Positions 1 to 9,860 of a stretch of DNA of 64,000 bases are shown piece after piece. The stretch comes from Succinispira mobilis DSM 6222 (GTDB lineage: Bacteria; Bacillota; Negativicutes; Acidaminococcales; Succinispiraceae). The translations under genes were made by a program, and so were the position numbers. Below the pieces are notes generated by a model. That model was not told where the DNA came from. It saw only the letters and a list, made by a program, of their open reading frames with translations, and ran no database searches. The first letter of the stretch is position 1. Every line of letters starts with the position of its first letter. Location: assembly GCF_000384135.1 (NCBI RefSeq), contig NZ_KB913028.1, positions 1,267,351-1,331,350 on the forward strand, in the 5' to 3' direction.

Positions 1-946
1 AAGCGTCTCGTAATGAATCATACTCAGAATTTTCTACAGGATATAGGCCACAAAACACCATTGAGGTGGCTTTTTTATATCCTGGAAGCATTTGAGGTGC
101 GGGGTTATTATTGTCTGTAACAGTATCCCCAACACGGGCATCTTTGACATTTTTTATGCTAGCAGCAAAAAATCCTACTTGACCAACACTTAATTTTTCA
201 ACATTAACTAAATTAGGCTTAAACACCCCAACTTCAGTTACTTCAAAAACTTTTTCTGTTGCCATCATTTTGATCTGCATACCTTTTTTTATTTCACCAT
301 CCATGACTCTAACATAAAGAATTACTCCTTTATATGCGTCAAAATGTGAATCAAAAACAAGAGCCGTAAGTGGCTGCTGCAAATTCCCTTTGGGTGGCGG
401 TACTCTTTTTACTATAGCTTCAAGAACATCTGCTGTACCCATTCCAGTTTTAGCACTAACTAAAATTGCTTCACTTGCATCAATTCCAATAACTTCTTCA
501 ATTTCTTTTTTAACGCGCTCGGGGTCTGCACTTGGCAAATCTATCTTGTTTATTACAGGAATTATTTCCAAGTCATGTTCTAAAGCTAAATATACATTCG
601 CTAAGGTTTGCGCTTCTATCCCTTGTGTTGCATCAACAACTAGCAAAGCTCCTTCACAGGCAGCTAAAGCCCTAGAAACTTCATAGGTGAAATCAACATG
701 CCCAGGAGTGTCTATTAAGTTCAACATATATTCTTGATTATCATTTGCTTTATAGTTAATTCGAACAGCTTGCGCTTTAATGGTAATACCTCTTTCGCGT
801 TCTAAGTCTAGCTTATCTAAAACCTGCGATTCCATCTCTCTACTAGATAGTGTACCAGTACTCTCAATAAGGCGATCCGCTAAAGTTGATTTCCCATGAT
901 CAATATGGGCGATAATAGAGAAATTACGAATTTGTTCTTGTTGCAT
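1..946 (-). CDS. lepA: Elongation factor 4 (LepA), 3' part missing
   Basis: N-terminal 315 codons of the ribosome back-translocase GTPase LepA/EF4; the gene runs off the left edge of the window. The protein opens [18 protein letters not shown] and shows the translational GTPase motifs: the P-loop HIDHGKST near residue 20, the DTPGHVDF switch motif near residue 80 and the NKID base-recognition motif, followed by domain II. The ATG is preceded by AGGAGAGG at a normal distance. It follows holA on the same strand with about 90 nt between them, where a TATAAT (1005-1010) may give it its own promoter. In many Firmicutes rpsT lies close to holA and lepA; it is not present in this gap. Confidence 0.95.
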   Translation of the reverse strand, partial: MQQEQIRNFSIIAHIDHGKSTLADRLIESTGTLSSREMESQVLDKLDLERERGITIKAQAVRINYKANDNQEYMLNLIDTPGHVDFTYEVSRALAACEGALLVVDATQGIEAQTLANVYLALEHDLEIIPVINKIDLPSADPERVKKEIEEVIGIDASEAILVSAKTGMGTADVLEAIVKRVPPPKGNLQQPLTALVFDSHFDAYKGVILYVRVMDGEIKKGMQIKMMATEKVFEVTEVGVFKPNLVNVEKLSVGQVGFFAASIKNVKDARVGDTVTDNNNPAPQMLPGYKKATSMVFCGLYPVENSEYDSLRDA

Positions 947-1037
947 TAAATTTATCCTCTCCTATGTTATAAGACAATATATCATTTCCATTATATATCC
1001 TTATATTATATCATTTTTTAACTGTTTTAGCCAATAT

Positions 1038-2099
1038 TTAGCGATTACAGAATTTTATTAGTATAAATTGAAAATCAAGATACTCTTTAAATCCGCTCCG
1101 CAAGGAAAATAAAAATTCTACCATTTCATTATGTAGCTCTTTAAGTTCTTCAATACTTAAATAAACACTTTCTGTTATTAATTTATTCACTATATAGCTA
1201 GAAAGTTTATATTCCTTAGCAAAATCGTTAAGGTTCATTCCGTTTTCCTGAGCCCTTTTTAAATGAATAATTTTTTTTATTTGAGCCGCTAAAGGCGATA
1301 TTATAGCTTCAATAGGAAAATTTTCCCTAGCGAGTTCATGCCAAATTCCCAAGACATTATTAGTCTCTTTTTTTTGCAAATACTCTACTAATCTATATAC
1401 CGAAACTTGCATACTTAGCTGTGATATTTCTAGAAGTTTTTTACGAGTTATTGTTTCTGTCGGATTTGTATACAAGGCAATTTTGTCAAATTCATTATCT
1501 AAAATACTCAAAGCTATATTATCTGTATAGTTGCAATATTGCCAAATACTTTCATATGCTTCTTTTGTAAAATTTAACTTTCTTCGTTTTATTTCTTGTG
1601 TTAACCAACCCTTTATTTCATAATATCTAGGTTTAATACAGCTAAAGCAAGTAGCTCGCTGTTCCAAATCCTTATATACTTTATTTTTTTGATAGTCTTT
1701 AAAATTTTTTAAACCTTTTTCTAAGTTATCGATTATAAAAATAACATAGCAATCTTCCGGAATATCATTTATTATAACTAAAAATTTTTCGAGCAACTCT
1801 TCAGAATGTTTTTTAACTGTAAAGATACTACTATCTCTGATAATAAATAATCTTACTTCAGAAAAAAACCCACCTGAATACAAATTTTCTTTAAAGTGTT
1901 CTAGGTTTTCAGCATTAATTTTTTCATAATGGTAGATGTTAGATTCTTGGTTGGAATTTAATGTTTCTCTAAATAAAAGCTCCTTGTACAGTTTCAATAC
2001 TTTATCTTGATAGTAGGTTTCATCGCCTAAAAGAATTGTGCAGTTTTTCAAGTCATTTCTTGTTTTAAATTTATCTAAAAGTAGATATATATTATCCAT
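1038..2099 (-). CDS. holA: DNA polymerase III delta subunit
   Basis: 353-residue HolA, the clamp-loader subunit that opens the beta sliding clamp. The start MDNIYLLLDKFK, an early LLGDE-type segment where HolA proteins carry a degenerate nucleotide-binding fold, and the all-helical C-terminal half (about residues 215-353) match the family in length and order. The P-loop is degenerate, as expected for delta. The ATG has AGAGGAG upstream. It lies 63 nt downstream of comEC and 91 nt upstream of lepA, the common Firmicute order comEA-comEC-holA. Identification is by overall pattern, since HolA sequences diverge strongly. Confidence 0.88.
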   Translation of the reverse strand: MDNIYLLLDKFKTRNDLKNCTILLGDETYYQDKVLKLYKELLFRETLNSNQESNIYHYEKINAENLEHFKENLYSGGFFSEVRLFIIRDSSIFTVKKHSEELLEKFLVIINDIPEDCYVIFIIDNLEKGLKNFKDYQKNKVYKDLEQRATCFSCIKPRYYEIKGWLTQEIKRRKLNFTKEAYESIWQYCNYTDNIALSILDNEFDKIALYTNPTETITRKKLLEISQLSMQVSVYRLVEYLQKKETNNVLGIWHELARENFPIEAIISPLAAQIKKIIHLKRAQENGMNLNDFAKEYKLSSYIVNKLITESVYLSIEELKELHNEMVEFLFSLRSGFKEYLDFQFILIKFCNR

Positions 2100-2162
2100 A
2101 AAAACCGCTCCTCTTTGATTAATGCATTATATTATAGCAAAATTAATCTTACATAACAATTT

Positions 2163-4496
2163 TTAATAGTTCAAATATTTATTAACAGTCATTCTTTCAT
2201 TATCAAAAGATATTGTAATTGCACCGTTGAGATCTGTTCGATAAATTTTGCTGTTAATTAAACTTAATCGTGTTAATGTTTCTTGATGTGGATGACCAAA
2301 AGGATTCCTACGACCGGCAGATATAACAGCAACTTGAGGATGTGTAGTATTTAATAAATATTCAGACGTAGAGTTTCGCGAACCATGATGGGCAACTTTT
2401 AGTACATTAATTCTTTCTTTGTTTAGCTTTAGGTTCTGTTCTAGTTCAGAACTAATGTCACCTGTAAATAGTAATTTGTACTTATCAAAAAAAATTTTTA
2501 AAACTAAACTATCATTTTCATCTTTAGTTTCATTAGCTGGGCAGTGAAGAAATTCAAAGTTAAGATTGTCAAGCACGAATTTTTGATTGTTTTCTGGAAT
2601 TACTACTTTTGCTTTAGGTGAAAAAAGCAAAAGCCGTTTAATAAAATCATTGTCTCTAGAGGCCTCATTAGCTAAAATAATATTTTGAATTGGTATCTCT
2701 TTAGCTAAAGCAAAGCTACCACCAACATGATCATAATGATTATGTGATAATAACAAGTAATCAACACTTTCTATTCCGTGATATCGCAAGTAAGGTACAA
2801 TTACCTCTTCCCCAATATCTAGCTTACTATACTCTAGACCGCCGGTGTCAATCAAAATACTTCTTTTATTTTTACTTATAATTAAACAAGCATCGCCTTG
2901 CGCTACATCAATAAAGTGCATCTGGGCAAAACCATCTCTTCGATAAGAACAAAATAACATTGAAAGCAGAATTATGACAAAAATAATTTTACTAAATTGC
3001 GCAAATATTACATTAGGCGTTTTAACCGTAAAACCTATTACAGCTAAATAGTATATTAAATACAAAAATTTAGGAATATCCCCAGTGTATATATTTAACA
3101 TTGTAATCCCTGCCAAAATAGAATTAAATTTTATAACTATACTTAAAATTATACTAATTACAATTATCAATACTTTTCCTAAAGGGTATAGCAAATAGAA
3201 TAGAAAACTTGTAAAAAAAATAAAAACTATACTAATTTGTAATATCGGTAATAAAATAAAATTGCTAAAAAACAATGTTAAGGAAATCTGGTGAAAATTA
3301 GAAAGAATAATAGGTAATATTAGTATTTGAACACTTAAAATTGCTGCTATAGGTGCCCAAAAAAATTTTTCACACCCTATTATCTCATTAAAGTTTTCAA
3401 GGTGCGGATACAAAAAAATCAAACTTGCAGTTGCTAAAAAAGATAGTTGAAAAGTGATATCTAGCATAAATAAAGGCTTATAAGCTAAAAAAATGACAGT
3501 CACAAAAGCAAAAGTAGTGGGCAAAAATGCTTTACGCTTTATTATTATTCCTAAAATTAATAGAGTATTTAAAAACAATGCTCTTAATATAGGCGTATCC
3601 ATATTTGTTATACTAACATACAGCCAGCTAATTAACAAAGTTAAACAAGCCGGAATTATATGGCTAGAAAAAATTTGTTCTAATATATGATACAAAGTAA
3701 ACGAAATTATCGAAAGGTGTGTCCCCGAAATACACAAAATATGTATTAGCCCAGTTTTAGAAAAATCGCGATAAATTTCTCCTGAAAGATTGGCATCAGG
3801 TCTCACCACTAATGTTTTCAAAATCGCTATCTGGTTTTCTGGTAAAAAATCCTCCAGTTTTGCAAAATATTTATCAACAAGTATTGAAAAATAATTTAGT
3901 TTAAACTCAGAACTAGAATTTTTAAAGTTAATATCAGCATTATCGACTCGAACCTTACCAATAATATTTTTTAATAAATTGCGTTTATGATAATCCATAT
4001 TGCTAGGATTATTAAAACTCTCAAATCTACTTATTTTACCTTTAAAAGCTAGCTTATCTATATTATTCATAGAAAATTTCTGTATATGTTTTTTCGGCAG
4101 ATATACTTTAACCTTAAAATCATTTATTAAGTGTAGTTTAGAATCATTAGTATTGGCAGTCAACTTGCCTATAAAAGTATAGTATTCATCATATTCTTTA
4201 ATAGTTTTTTTATCTACATTCAGTTCTAAGTAAAGTAACTTATCATAAATAGGTTGAAGTTTTTGCTCCAATTTCATTAAAGAGTCATTCCAACCTATAA
4301 AGAAGGCTATTAAAAAAAATAATGTTAAAGTCACTAACTCCCAATGTTTTTTAGCAAAAAATGCGCCACTGAATATTGTTATCGCAATACAAACTACTAT
4401 TGCTCCAAAAACATCGCCACAAAGACCACTGTATATTCCAACAATAAAGTTTGCTGCAAGAATTATGAAAAATTTTTGAATATTGGAATCTACCAA
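2163..4496 (-). CDS. comEC: ComEC/Rec2 DNA-uptake channel
   Basis: 777-residue membrane protein that carries single-stranded DNA across the inner membrane during transformation. Order: N-terminal hydrophobic helices (about 10-70), a soluble DUF4131/OB-like part, the Competence-domain helices (about 230-520), and a C-terminal metallo-beta-lactamase-like domain with the HNHYDHVGG motif near residues 583-592 and DTGG and GHPH motifs. The first codon is a TTG overlapping the comEA stop, with a GAAGAG-like ribosome site inside comEA, so the two are probably translationally coupled. Full length and apparently intact. comEB is absent between comEA and comEC. Confidence 0.95.
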   Translation of the reverse strand: MVDSNIQKFFIILAANFIVGIYSGLCGDVFGAIVVCIAITIFSGAFFAKKHWELVTLTLFFLIAFFIGWNDSLMKLEQKLQPIYDKLLYLELNVDKKTIKEYDEYYTFIGKLTANTNDSKLHLINDFKVKVYLPKKHIQKFSMNNIDKLAFKGKISRFESFNNPSNMDYHKRNLLKNIIGKVRVDNADINFKNSSSEFKLNYFSILVDKYFAKLEDFLPENQIAILKTLVVRPDANLSGEIYRDFSKTGLIHILCISGTHLSIISFTLYHILEQIFSSHIIPACLTLLISWLYVSITNMDTPILRALFLNTLLILGIIIKRKAFLPTTFAFVTVIFLAYKPLFMLDITFQLSFLATASLIFLYPHLENFNEIIGCEKFFWAPIAAILSVQILILPIILSNFHQISLTLFFSNFILLPILQISIVFIFFTSFLFYLLYPLGKVLIIVISIILSIVIKFNSILAGITMLNIYTGDIPKFLYLIYYLAVIGFTVKTPNVIFAQFSKIIFVIILLSMLFCSYRRDGFAQMHFIDVAQGDACLIISKNKRSILIDTGGLEYSKLDIGEEVIVPYLRYHGIESVDYLLLSHNHYDHVGGSFALAKEIPIQNIILANEASRDNDFIKRLLLFSPKAKVVIPENNQKFVLDNLNFEFLHCPANETKDENDSLVLKIFFDKYKLLFTGDISSELEQNLKLNKERINVLKVAHHGSRNSTSEYLLNTTHPQVAVISAGRRNPFGHPHQETLTRLSLINSKIYRTDLNGAITISFDNERMTVNKYLNY

Positions 4497-5086
4497 GTTA
4501 TTAGCTCTTCAATTTTTGCTAATTTGGCTTTTCCGATTCCTTTAACTTTTAATAATTCTTGCTTATTAACAAACGGACCGTATAATTCTCTCTGACGAAC
4601 TATTTCTTTAGCAATAGTTGGCGTAATACCTTTCAATGTTACTAATTCATTGGAGCTTGCAGTATTAATATTAATTTTTTCGTAATCATTTTCTTTAATA
4701 GTTTTGATACTTTTACTTATTTTCTTTAAAGGTACTTTAATTTGCATTCCATCCTTACAAATCCTCGCTAGATTGACATTAGACAAATTTGCTTCAGGCA
4801 AAACTTCGACAATTGTATCGAATACTTCTTGAACCCGAGTTCCTTTAGCAACAGAATATACTCCTGGATTACGAACTGCGCCACTTACACAAATTTTTAT
4901 TGCTTCTTTCCTTACTACATTTTCAAAGCTGCTTTTTTTCGTGCTTTCTTGTAATTCTTCCGGAATTATTGTTTCACCTACTTTACTTGCATCTCGACTA
5001 AAAAGTAAGTTAATCCCCAAAATTAACAACGCTAAACAGGCAATAAATGTTAAATAGCGCTTTTTTTGTTCAGTTTCCTTGAACAT
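4490..5086 (-). CDS. comEA: ComEA-type DNA-binding competence protein
   Basis: 198-residue membrane-anchored DNA receptor for transformation. One N-terminal transmembrane segment (about residues 10-28), a SLBB domain around residues 65-120 (VSGAVRNPGVYSV), then a helix-hairpin-helix pair at about 135-198 (ININTASSNEL, VKGIGKAKLAKI) that binds double-stranded DNA. This is the usual Firmicute ComEA layout. It overlaps comEC by 7 nt. The ATG is preceded by a GGAAGTGAG ribosome site. Whether the organism is naturally competent cannot be told from these two genes alone. Confidence 0.93.
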   Translation of the reverse strand: MFKETEQKKRYLTFIACLALLILGINLLFSRDASKVGETIIPEELQESTKKSSFENVVRKEAIKICVSGAVRNPGVYSVAKGTRVQEVFDTIVEVLPEANLSNVNLARICKDGMQIKVPLKKISKSIKTIKENDYEKININTASSNELVTLKGITPTIAKEIVRQRELYGPFVNKQELLKVKGIGKAKLAKIEELITW

Positions 5087-5168
5087 TTAACACTCACTTC
5101 CATTAAAATAATTGAATTTTACAACTTTATTCTATCACATATATTTTAAATATCTAGAGCTTGTATGA

Positions 5169-5174
5169 TATAAT
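5169..5174 (+). promoter_or_regulatory. Extended -10 promoter of the nitroreductase gene
   Basis: TATAAT preceded by TG one base upstream (TGATATAAT), 35 nt before the ATG of the nitroreductase gene, which has AAAGGAG as its ribosome site. No good -35 hexamer is visible, as is usual for extended -10 promoters. Confidence 0.55.
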
Positions 5175-5208
5175 TTATTTATAATTTATAGAGAAAAGGA
5201 GATTCCTA

Positions 5209-5766
5209 ATGAATGAAACTTTAAAGACAATAGCTAGAAGACGCTCTATTAGAAAATTCAAAGCACAACAAATACCTCAAGAACTTATATCAGAAATACT
5301 AAAGGCTGCTATGCTAGCTCCAAGTGCTCACAATGAACAGTCTTGGTTCTTTACCGTAATGCAAAATCGAGAACTAATTAAAGAGTTGAACCAAGCTTCG
5401 AAAAACGCTGCTAAAAATTTTCATATTGATGACATCCGTAAAATAGCAGAGCATCCAACTTTAGACATCTTTTACGGAGCACCAACAGTTATTATTATTT
5501 CAGGTAAACCCTCGGCTCTATTAAATGAAATAAATTGTGCTGCGGCAACTATGAACCTGTTAATAGCCGCTGAAAGTCTGGACATAGGCAGCTGTTGGAA
5601 TGGGATTGCTGGAATTCTGTTCCACCAAGAGCCTAAAAAATACGCTTCTTTATTTAAATTACCTGATGGTTATCAGCCACATTATGCTATCGCATTAGGC
5701 TATAAAGACATGCAACCAATTAATGCCCCAATCCAAAAGAATATTATGGTTAATTACTTTAATTAG
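5209..5766 (+). CDS. Nitroreductase-family FMN oxidoreductase
   Basis: 185-residue member of the nitroreductase fold, which uses FMN and NAD(P)H to reduce nitro compounds, quinones or flavins. The N-terminal RRSIRKF segment (FMN phosphate contact) and the APSAHNEQSW motif near residues 40-49 are typical, as is the C-terminal ALGYKD. The short length and WNGIAG segment place it with small clostridial-type nitroreductases of unknown substrate. Single gene between divergent comEA and the ABC importer operon. The true substrate cannot be told. Confidence 0.9.
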   Translation: MNETLKTIARRRSIRKFKAQQIPQELISEILKAAMLAPSAHNEQSWFFTVMQNRELIKELNQASKNAAKNFHIDDIRKIAEHPTLDIFYGAPTVIIISGKPSALLNEINCAAATMNLLIAAESLDIGSCWNGIAGILFHQEPKKYASLFKLPDGYQPHYAIALGYKDMQPINAPIQKNIMVNYFN

Positions 5767-5787
5767 CTACTTTTGTTTAATTAGAGA

Positions 5788-5816
5788 TTGCATAAGTTTT
5801 TAGAAAAATATACAAT
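5788..5816 (+). promoter_or_regulatory. Promoter of the ABC importer operon
   Basis: TTGCAT (5788-5793) and TACAAT (5811-5816) with exactly 17 nt between them, ending 43 nt before the ATG of the substrate-binding protein. No clear Fur-type palindrome is visible around it. Confidence 0.6.
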
Positions 5817-5859
5817 ACTCTATATAGGGAAATTATTTTAAAATTAAGGAGGCTGTCTA

Positions 5860-6879
5860 ATGAAAAAACTCGTAGCATTATTAACACTCTTAACTTTGGC
5901 ACTCTTCGTATTTGGTTGTGGTGGTGAGAAAAAAACAGCACCTTCACAAAAACTGACTATTTATTCGGGATTAATGGAAGACCACATGATTAAATCTATT
6001 AAAGAATTCGAAAAAGAAACAGGTATAAAAGTTGAAGCAATTCGCATGAGTTCCGGCGAAATTTTGGGACGCTTAAACGCCGAAAAAGCTGCTCCAAAAG
6101 CTTCTGTTTGGTTTGGTGGTCCTGCTGATGGTTTTATTCAAGCTAAGGAAATGGGCTTACTACAAGCCTATAACCCAGATACTGCCAAGTTAATCCCAGA
6201 TAAATACAAGGATAAAGATGGTTATTGGTATGGTATTTATATCGGCTACCTCGGTTTCGCCTCTAACAAGGCTCTTTTAGCTGAAAAGGGAATTAATGCA
6301 CCTAAAAGTTGGCAAGATTTGTTAGATCCAAAACTTAAGGGACAAGTTGTTATGGCTGATCCTGGTTCTTCTGGAACTGCATACACCATGCTAGCTTCAA
6401 TCATTCAAGAAATGGGGGAAACTAAAGGCCTTGAGTACATGAAGCAACTTAATGGGCAAATTAAAACTTATACTAAGTCTGGCACTGCACCTGGGCGAAT
6501 GGCTGGACAAGGTGAATGTACTGTAGGTATAACTTTTTTACATGATGCTATAAAATATCGCCAAGAAGGAATGAAAGATATCATCTTAACAGCTCCAGTT
6601 GAAGGTACTGGTTATGAAATCGGTGCTGTAGCAATGGTTAAAGGTGCCCCAGATAGTGAAGCGGCTAAGAAATTCATTGCTTGGGTTCTTACTAAAAAAG
6701 CTCAAGAAATCGGACAAAAAGCTGGTTCCTATCAATTTTTGACAAACCCTGAAGCAGCAGCACCTGAACAGGCTGCTGAAATAAAAAACACTAAACTAAT
6801 TAACTACGATTTAAAATGGGCTGGTGAAAATCGTAGCAAACTAGTAGAAAAATGGAGTAATGCAGTAAAAAAACAATAG
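5860..6879 (+). CDS. ABC importer substrate-binding lipoprotein (FbpA/AfuA type)
   Basis: 339-residue extracytoplasmic binding protein. The signal peptide ends in a lipobox, VFGC with Cys20 as the lipidation site, followed by a GG-rich linker. The mature part (LTIYSGLMEDHMIKSI) belongs to the family that binds ferric iron, 2-aminoethylphosphonate, spermidine or hexose phosphates; the ligand cannot be assigned by eye. First gene of the operon, with AAGGAGG before the ATG. A terminator hairpin follows before the permease, which would raise the amount of binding protein over the membrane components. Confidence 0.9.
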   Translation: MKKLVALLTLLTLALFVFGCGGEKKTAPSQKLTIYSGLMEDHMIKSIKEFEKETGIKVEAIRMSSGEILGRLNAEKAAPKASVWFGGPADGFIQAKEMGLLQAYNPDTAKLIPDKYKDKDGYWYGIYIGYLGFASNKALLAEKGINAPKSWQDLLDPKLKGQVVMADPGSSGTAYTMLASIIQEMGETKGLEYMKQLNGQIKTYTKSGTAPGRMAGQGECTVGITFLHDAIKYRQEGMKDIILTAPVEGTGYEIGAVAMVKGAPDSEAAKKFIAWVLTKKAQEIGQKAGSYQFLTNPEAAAPEQAAEIKNTKLINYDLKWAGENRSKLVEKWSNAVKKQ

Positions 6880-6921
6880 CAAGCATAGACAATAATTTCC
6901 CTAACAGTTATCTAAAAAGTT

Positions 6922-6958
6922 AAAAAGGACTAACTAAAAAATAAGTTAGTCCTTTTTT
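6922..6958 (+). terminator. Intra-operon terminator / attenuating hairpin
   Basis: Perfect 14-bp inverted repeat (6922-6935 with 6944-6957), an 8-nt loop and a run of Ts. It lies between the binding-protein gene and the permease gene on the same strand. No strong promoter is obvious before the permease, so partial read-through is likely. Confidence 0.85.
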
Positions 6959-6989
6959 ATAGGAAATTTGCATAAATGAGGTTAAGATA

Positions 6990-8660
6990 ATGCAGCAAAC
7001 TATTATAGAAAGCAAAAAAATTTTTCGCGATAAAATTTTATTGTTTTGGTTATCGGTAGTAATTATTTCTCTAGTAATTTTTATTATTTGGCCATTATTT
7101 GAAGTTTTAAAAGAAGGATTCACAACTTTCGACGGTGCTTTAACGCTACAATATTATAATGAAGTATTTACAACCACTGACAATTTAGAAGTTCTTTTTA
7201 ATACTATTTTTCTAGGAGTATTTGTTGCTATAATTTCCACTGCAATAGGTTTTTTATTTGCCTATGCAGATGCATTCGTCGATATGAAAGGGAAAAAAAT
7301 TTTTAACATTTTAGCTATATTACCAATCATTTCACCACCTTTTGCTCTAGCAATGTCCTTTATTATGCTTTTTGGTCAAAGAGGGTTTGTAACTCACACT
7401 CTTTTAGGCATTGCGGATGCAAATGTCTATGGATTTTGGGGTTTGTCGATTGTTCAAATTCTTACATATTTTCCCGTAGCTTACTTGGTTTTAGCTGGCC
7501 TAATGCGACAAATTGATCCCTCTTATGAGGAAGCGGCTCGTAATTTAGGCGCTAGCAGCTGGGCAACTTTTAAAAAAGTTATTTTCCCATTATTATTACC
7601 TGGCGTTGCAAATAGTTTTCTTTTGGTATTTATACAAAGCGTGGCTGATTTTGGCAATGCAATGGTAATTGGTGGCAATTTTACTACTTTAGCCGTAAAA
7701 ACATATCTACAAGCTATGGGTAATTACAATATTAAAGGCGGTACAGCCTTGGCAAGTGTTTTATTAAGCATTTCTGTTTTAATGTTTGTTTTACAAAAAT
7801 ATTGGTTAAGTGGGCGTTCTTACGTCACTGTCACAGGCAAGCCCTCAAGAATTCGCACTTTAAATCGCGATGCACTTATTGTTAATTTAGTTACTAGCCC
7901 GTGCCTATTAATTAGCCTGTTTATTTTTATTTTATATGCTTTGATTCCACTCGGTTCTCTAGTTAATCTTTGGGGTATTGACTATACTTTTACACTAAAA
8001 CACTATGAGTATGTTTTTGATCTAGGACTAAAACCTATTTTTGACACAACATTATTATCGCTAATCGCTATGCCTATAACTGGGTTATTAGGGATGATTA
8101 TAGCTTTCTTAATCGTCCGTAAACGCTTTTTAGGGCGCTCGTGGGTAGAGTTTATTTCACTTCTTTCCATGGCTATTCCTGGGACAGTAATTGGCATGGG
8201 TTATGTATTGGCTTATAACAAGCCCCCCCTAGTTTTAACTGGAACTTATATTATTATTGTTCTTTCTTTTGTGTTTAGAAGTATGCCAGTTGGTATTCGT
8301 GCCGGCATGGCCTCACTTGAACAAATTGATCCAGCTATTGAAGAAGCTGCTCAAGATTTAGGTGCCAACACATATAAAGTTTTTACATTAATTACCATTC
8401 CAATTATTAAAGCTGCTTTTTTTAGCGGTTTAATTTATAGCTTTGTACGTTCAATGACGGCTGTAAGCGCAGTAATTTTTTTAGTTTCCGCTAGCTATCA
8501 ACTATTAACGGTTTCTATCATGTCTCAAGTTGATGTAGGAAGAATTGGTGTGGCTGCCGCCTATTCAACTTTATTAATTATAATTGTTCTATTAGTCACA
8601 GGAGCATTAAAATTTTTCTTAGGAAAAATGGGTATAAACACTTCAGAAATTAATGGATAG
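6990..8660 (+). CDS. ABC importer permease, two fused transmembrane domains (FbpB type)
   Basis: 556-residue inner-membrane permease with two tandem BPD_transp_1 domains. Each carries an EAA loop that contacts the ATPase (EEAARNLGASSWATFKKVIFP-like near residues 180-205 and EEAAQDLGANTYKVF near residues 450-470). About twelve hydrophobic helices are visible. This double-length form is typical of FbpB/AfuB/PhnU-like importers. The stop overlaps the ribosome-binding region of the ATPase gene. A GAGG ribosome site precedes the ATG. Confidence 0.93.
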   Translation: MQQTIIESKKIFRDKILLFWLSVVIISLVIFIIWPLFEVLKEGFTTFDGALTLQYYNEVFTTTDNLEVLFNTIFLGVFVAIISTAIGFLFAYADAFVDMKGKKIFNILAILPIISPPFALAMSFIMLFGQRGFVTHTLLGIADANVYGFWGLSIVQILTYFPVAYLVLAGLMRQIDPSYEEAARNLGASSWATFKKVIFPLLLPGVANSFLLVFIQSVADFGNAMVIGGNFTTLAVKTYLQAMGNYNIKGGTALASVLLSISVLMFVLQKYWLSGRSYVTVTGKPSRIRTLNRDALIVNLVTSPCLLISLFIFILYALIPLGSLVNLWGIDYTFTLKHYEYVFDLGLKPIFDTTLLSLIAMPITGLLGMIIAFLIVRKRFLGRSWVEFISLLSMAIPGTVIGMGYVLAYNKPPLVLTGTYIIIVLSFVFRSMPVGIRAGMASLEQIDPAIEEAAQDLGANTYKVFTLITIPIIKAAFFSGLIYSFVRSMTAVSAVIFLVSASYQLLTVSIMSQVDVGRIGVAAAYSTLLIIIVLLVTGALKFFLGKMGINTSEING

Positions 8661-8671
8661 TGAGGATTAAT

Positions 8672-9757
8672 ATGATTACTTCAAAAAAAGTTACGATAAA
8701 TGGATTGACTAAAATATATTCGCAAACTAATAAACACCATGTTATTGCTGTTAATAATGTTGATTTAGCTATTGAACCCGGTGAATTTATTACTTTATTA
8801 GGACCTTCTGGTTGCGGCAAAACAACTGTTTTGCGAATGATTGCTGGTTTTGAAATTCCTAATTCAGGTACAATTGCGATTGGCGAGGAAGTTGTTAATA
8901 ATTTAACCCCAGATAAACGTGACACAGCTATGGTTTTCCAGAGCTACGCTCTTTTTCCACACTTAAATGTTTTTGACAACGTAGCTTTTGGTTTACAACT
9001 CAGAAAACTACCTAAAAATCAAATTGAAGATAAAGTTTTAGCTATTTTAAAATTAGTTGGTCTAGAAAATATGCATCAACGTGCAGCAAATCAACTTTCT
9101 GGTGGACAACAACAAAGGGTAGCTTTAGCTAGAGCTTTAGTTATGGAACCCGCTGTGCTTTTATTTGATGAACCGCTTTCAAATCTAGATGCTAAATTAC
9201 GTGTCTATATGCGCTACGAAATCAGAAGAATCCAGCAAAAACTCGGCATCACAACAATTTACGTTACTCATGATCAAAGTGAAGCAATGAGCATGAGTGA
9301 TAGAATTGTAGTAATGAACAAAGGGGAAATAGAACAAATTGGTATCCCTCAAGAAATATATCGCAAACCTAGTAGTGCATTTGTTGCTGATTTCATTGGA
9401 ATTGCTAATATTTTGCCCGTGAAATTGTTGGAAAGCACCACAACTACACAAAAAATTATTCTACTAGACACTGAATTGCTGATTCCCTACAATCCTCAAC
9501 TCGATATGCAAGCTCCAAAAATAGTTTTGCGTCCTGAAGCCATAACGCTAGTTAAATCCAATAATGAAAAAGCTATATTAACTGCTGAAGTAATTAGTTC
9601 TGTTTTTATGGGAGACAACCAAGAATATCTTTTAAAAATATCTGATCAAAAACTTCAAGTAATCCAAAGTGATCCTGAGCCAGAGAAAATATTTTCTGCT
9701 GGCGAACTTGTAGGTTTATATTTTTCTTTAGATAAATTACACTTTATTGATAAATAA
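8672..9757 (+). CDS. ABC importer ATPase (FbpC/PotA type)
   Basis: 361-residue ATPase. Walker A GPSGCGKTT, Q-loop VFQSYALFPH, signature LSGGQQQRVALARAL, Walker B LLFDEPLSNLD, H-loop VTHDQ, then a C-terminal TOBE-like regulatory domain (about residues 270-361). I chose the ATG at 8672 because GTGAGG lies six bases upstream; a GTG at 8660 overlapping the permease stop would also be open but would place the ribosome site inside the gene. Last gene of the importer operon, followed by a two-way terminator. Confidence 0.93.
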   Translation: MITSKKVTINGLTKIYSQTNKHHVIAVNNVDLAIEPGEFITLLGPSGCGKTTVLRMIAGFEIPNSGTIAIGEEVVNNLTPDKRDTAMVFQSYALFPHLNVFDNVAFGLQLRKLPKNQIEDKVLAILKLVGLENMHQRAANQLSGGQQQRVALARALVMEPAVLLFDEPLSNLDAKLRVYMRYEIRRIQQKLGITTIYVTHDQSEAMSMSDRIVVMNKGEIEQIGIPQEIYRKPSSAFVADFIGIANILPVKLLESTTTTQKIILLDTELLIPYNPQLDMQAPKIVLRPEAITLVKSNNEKAILTAEVISSVFMGDNQEYLLKISDQKLQVIQSDPEPEKIFSAGELVGLYFSLDKLHFIDK

Positions 9758-9787
9758 CTTTTTAAAACAGGAAATTCTCATAAAAAA

Positions 9788-9845
9788 AAGAAGCCACCCC
9801 TAAGAAGTTCTAAATTAGAATTTCACAGGGGTGGTTTCTTTTTTT
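9788..9845. terminator. Bidirectional terminator between the ABC importer and korB
   Basis: Arms AAGAAGCCACCCCT (9788-9801 region) and AGGGGTGGTTTCTT (9827-9840), with a second small inverted repeat (TTCTAA/TTAGAA) inside the loop, and A/T runs on both sides. It can serve the plus-strand importer and the minus-strand korAB. Confidence 0.9.
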
Positions 9846-9860
9846 CGAATTGGACTTTTA

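Noticed and set aside
390-686. 98-codon plus-strand ORF
   Set aside because: Lies antisense inside lepA, whose minus-strand frame carries the GTPase motifs; no ribosome site.
8660-8671. GTG start of the importer ATPase four codons earlier
   Set aside because: The GTG is part of the GTGAGG ribosome site that serves the ATG at 8672.
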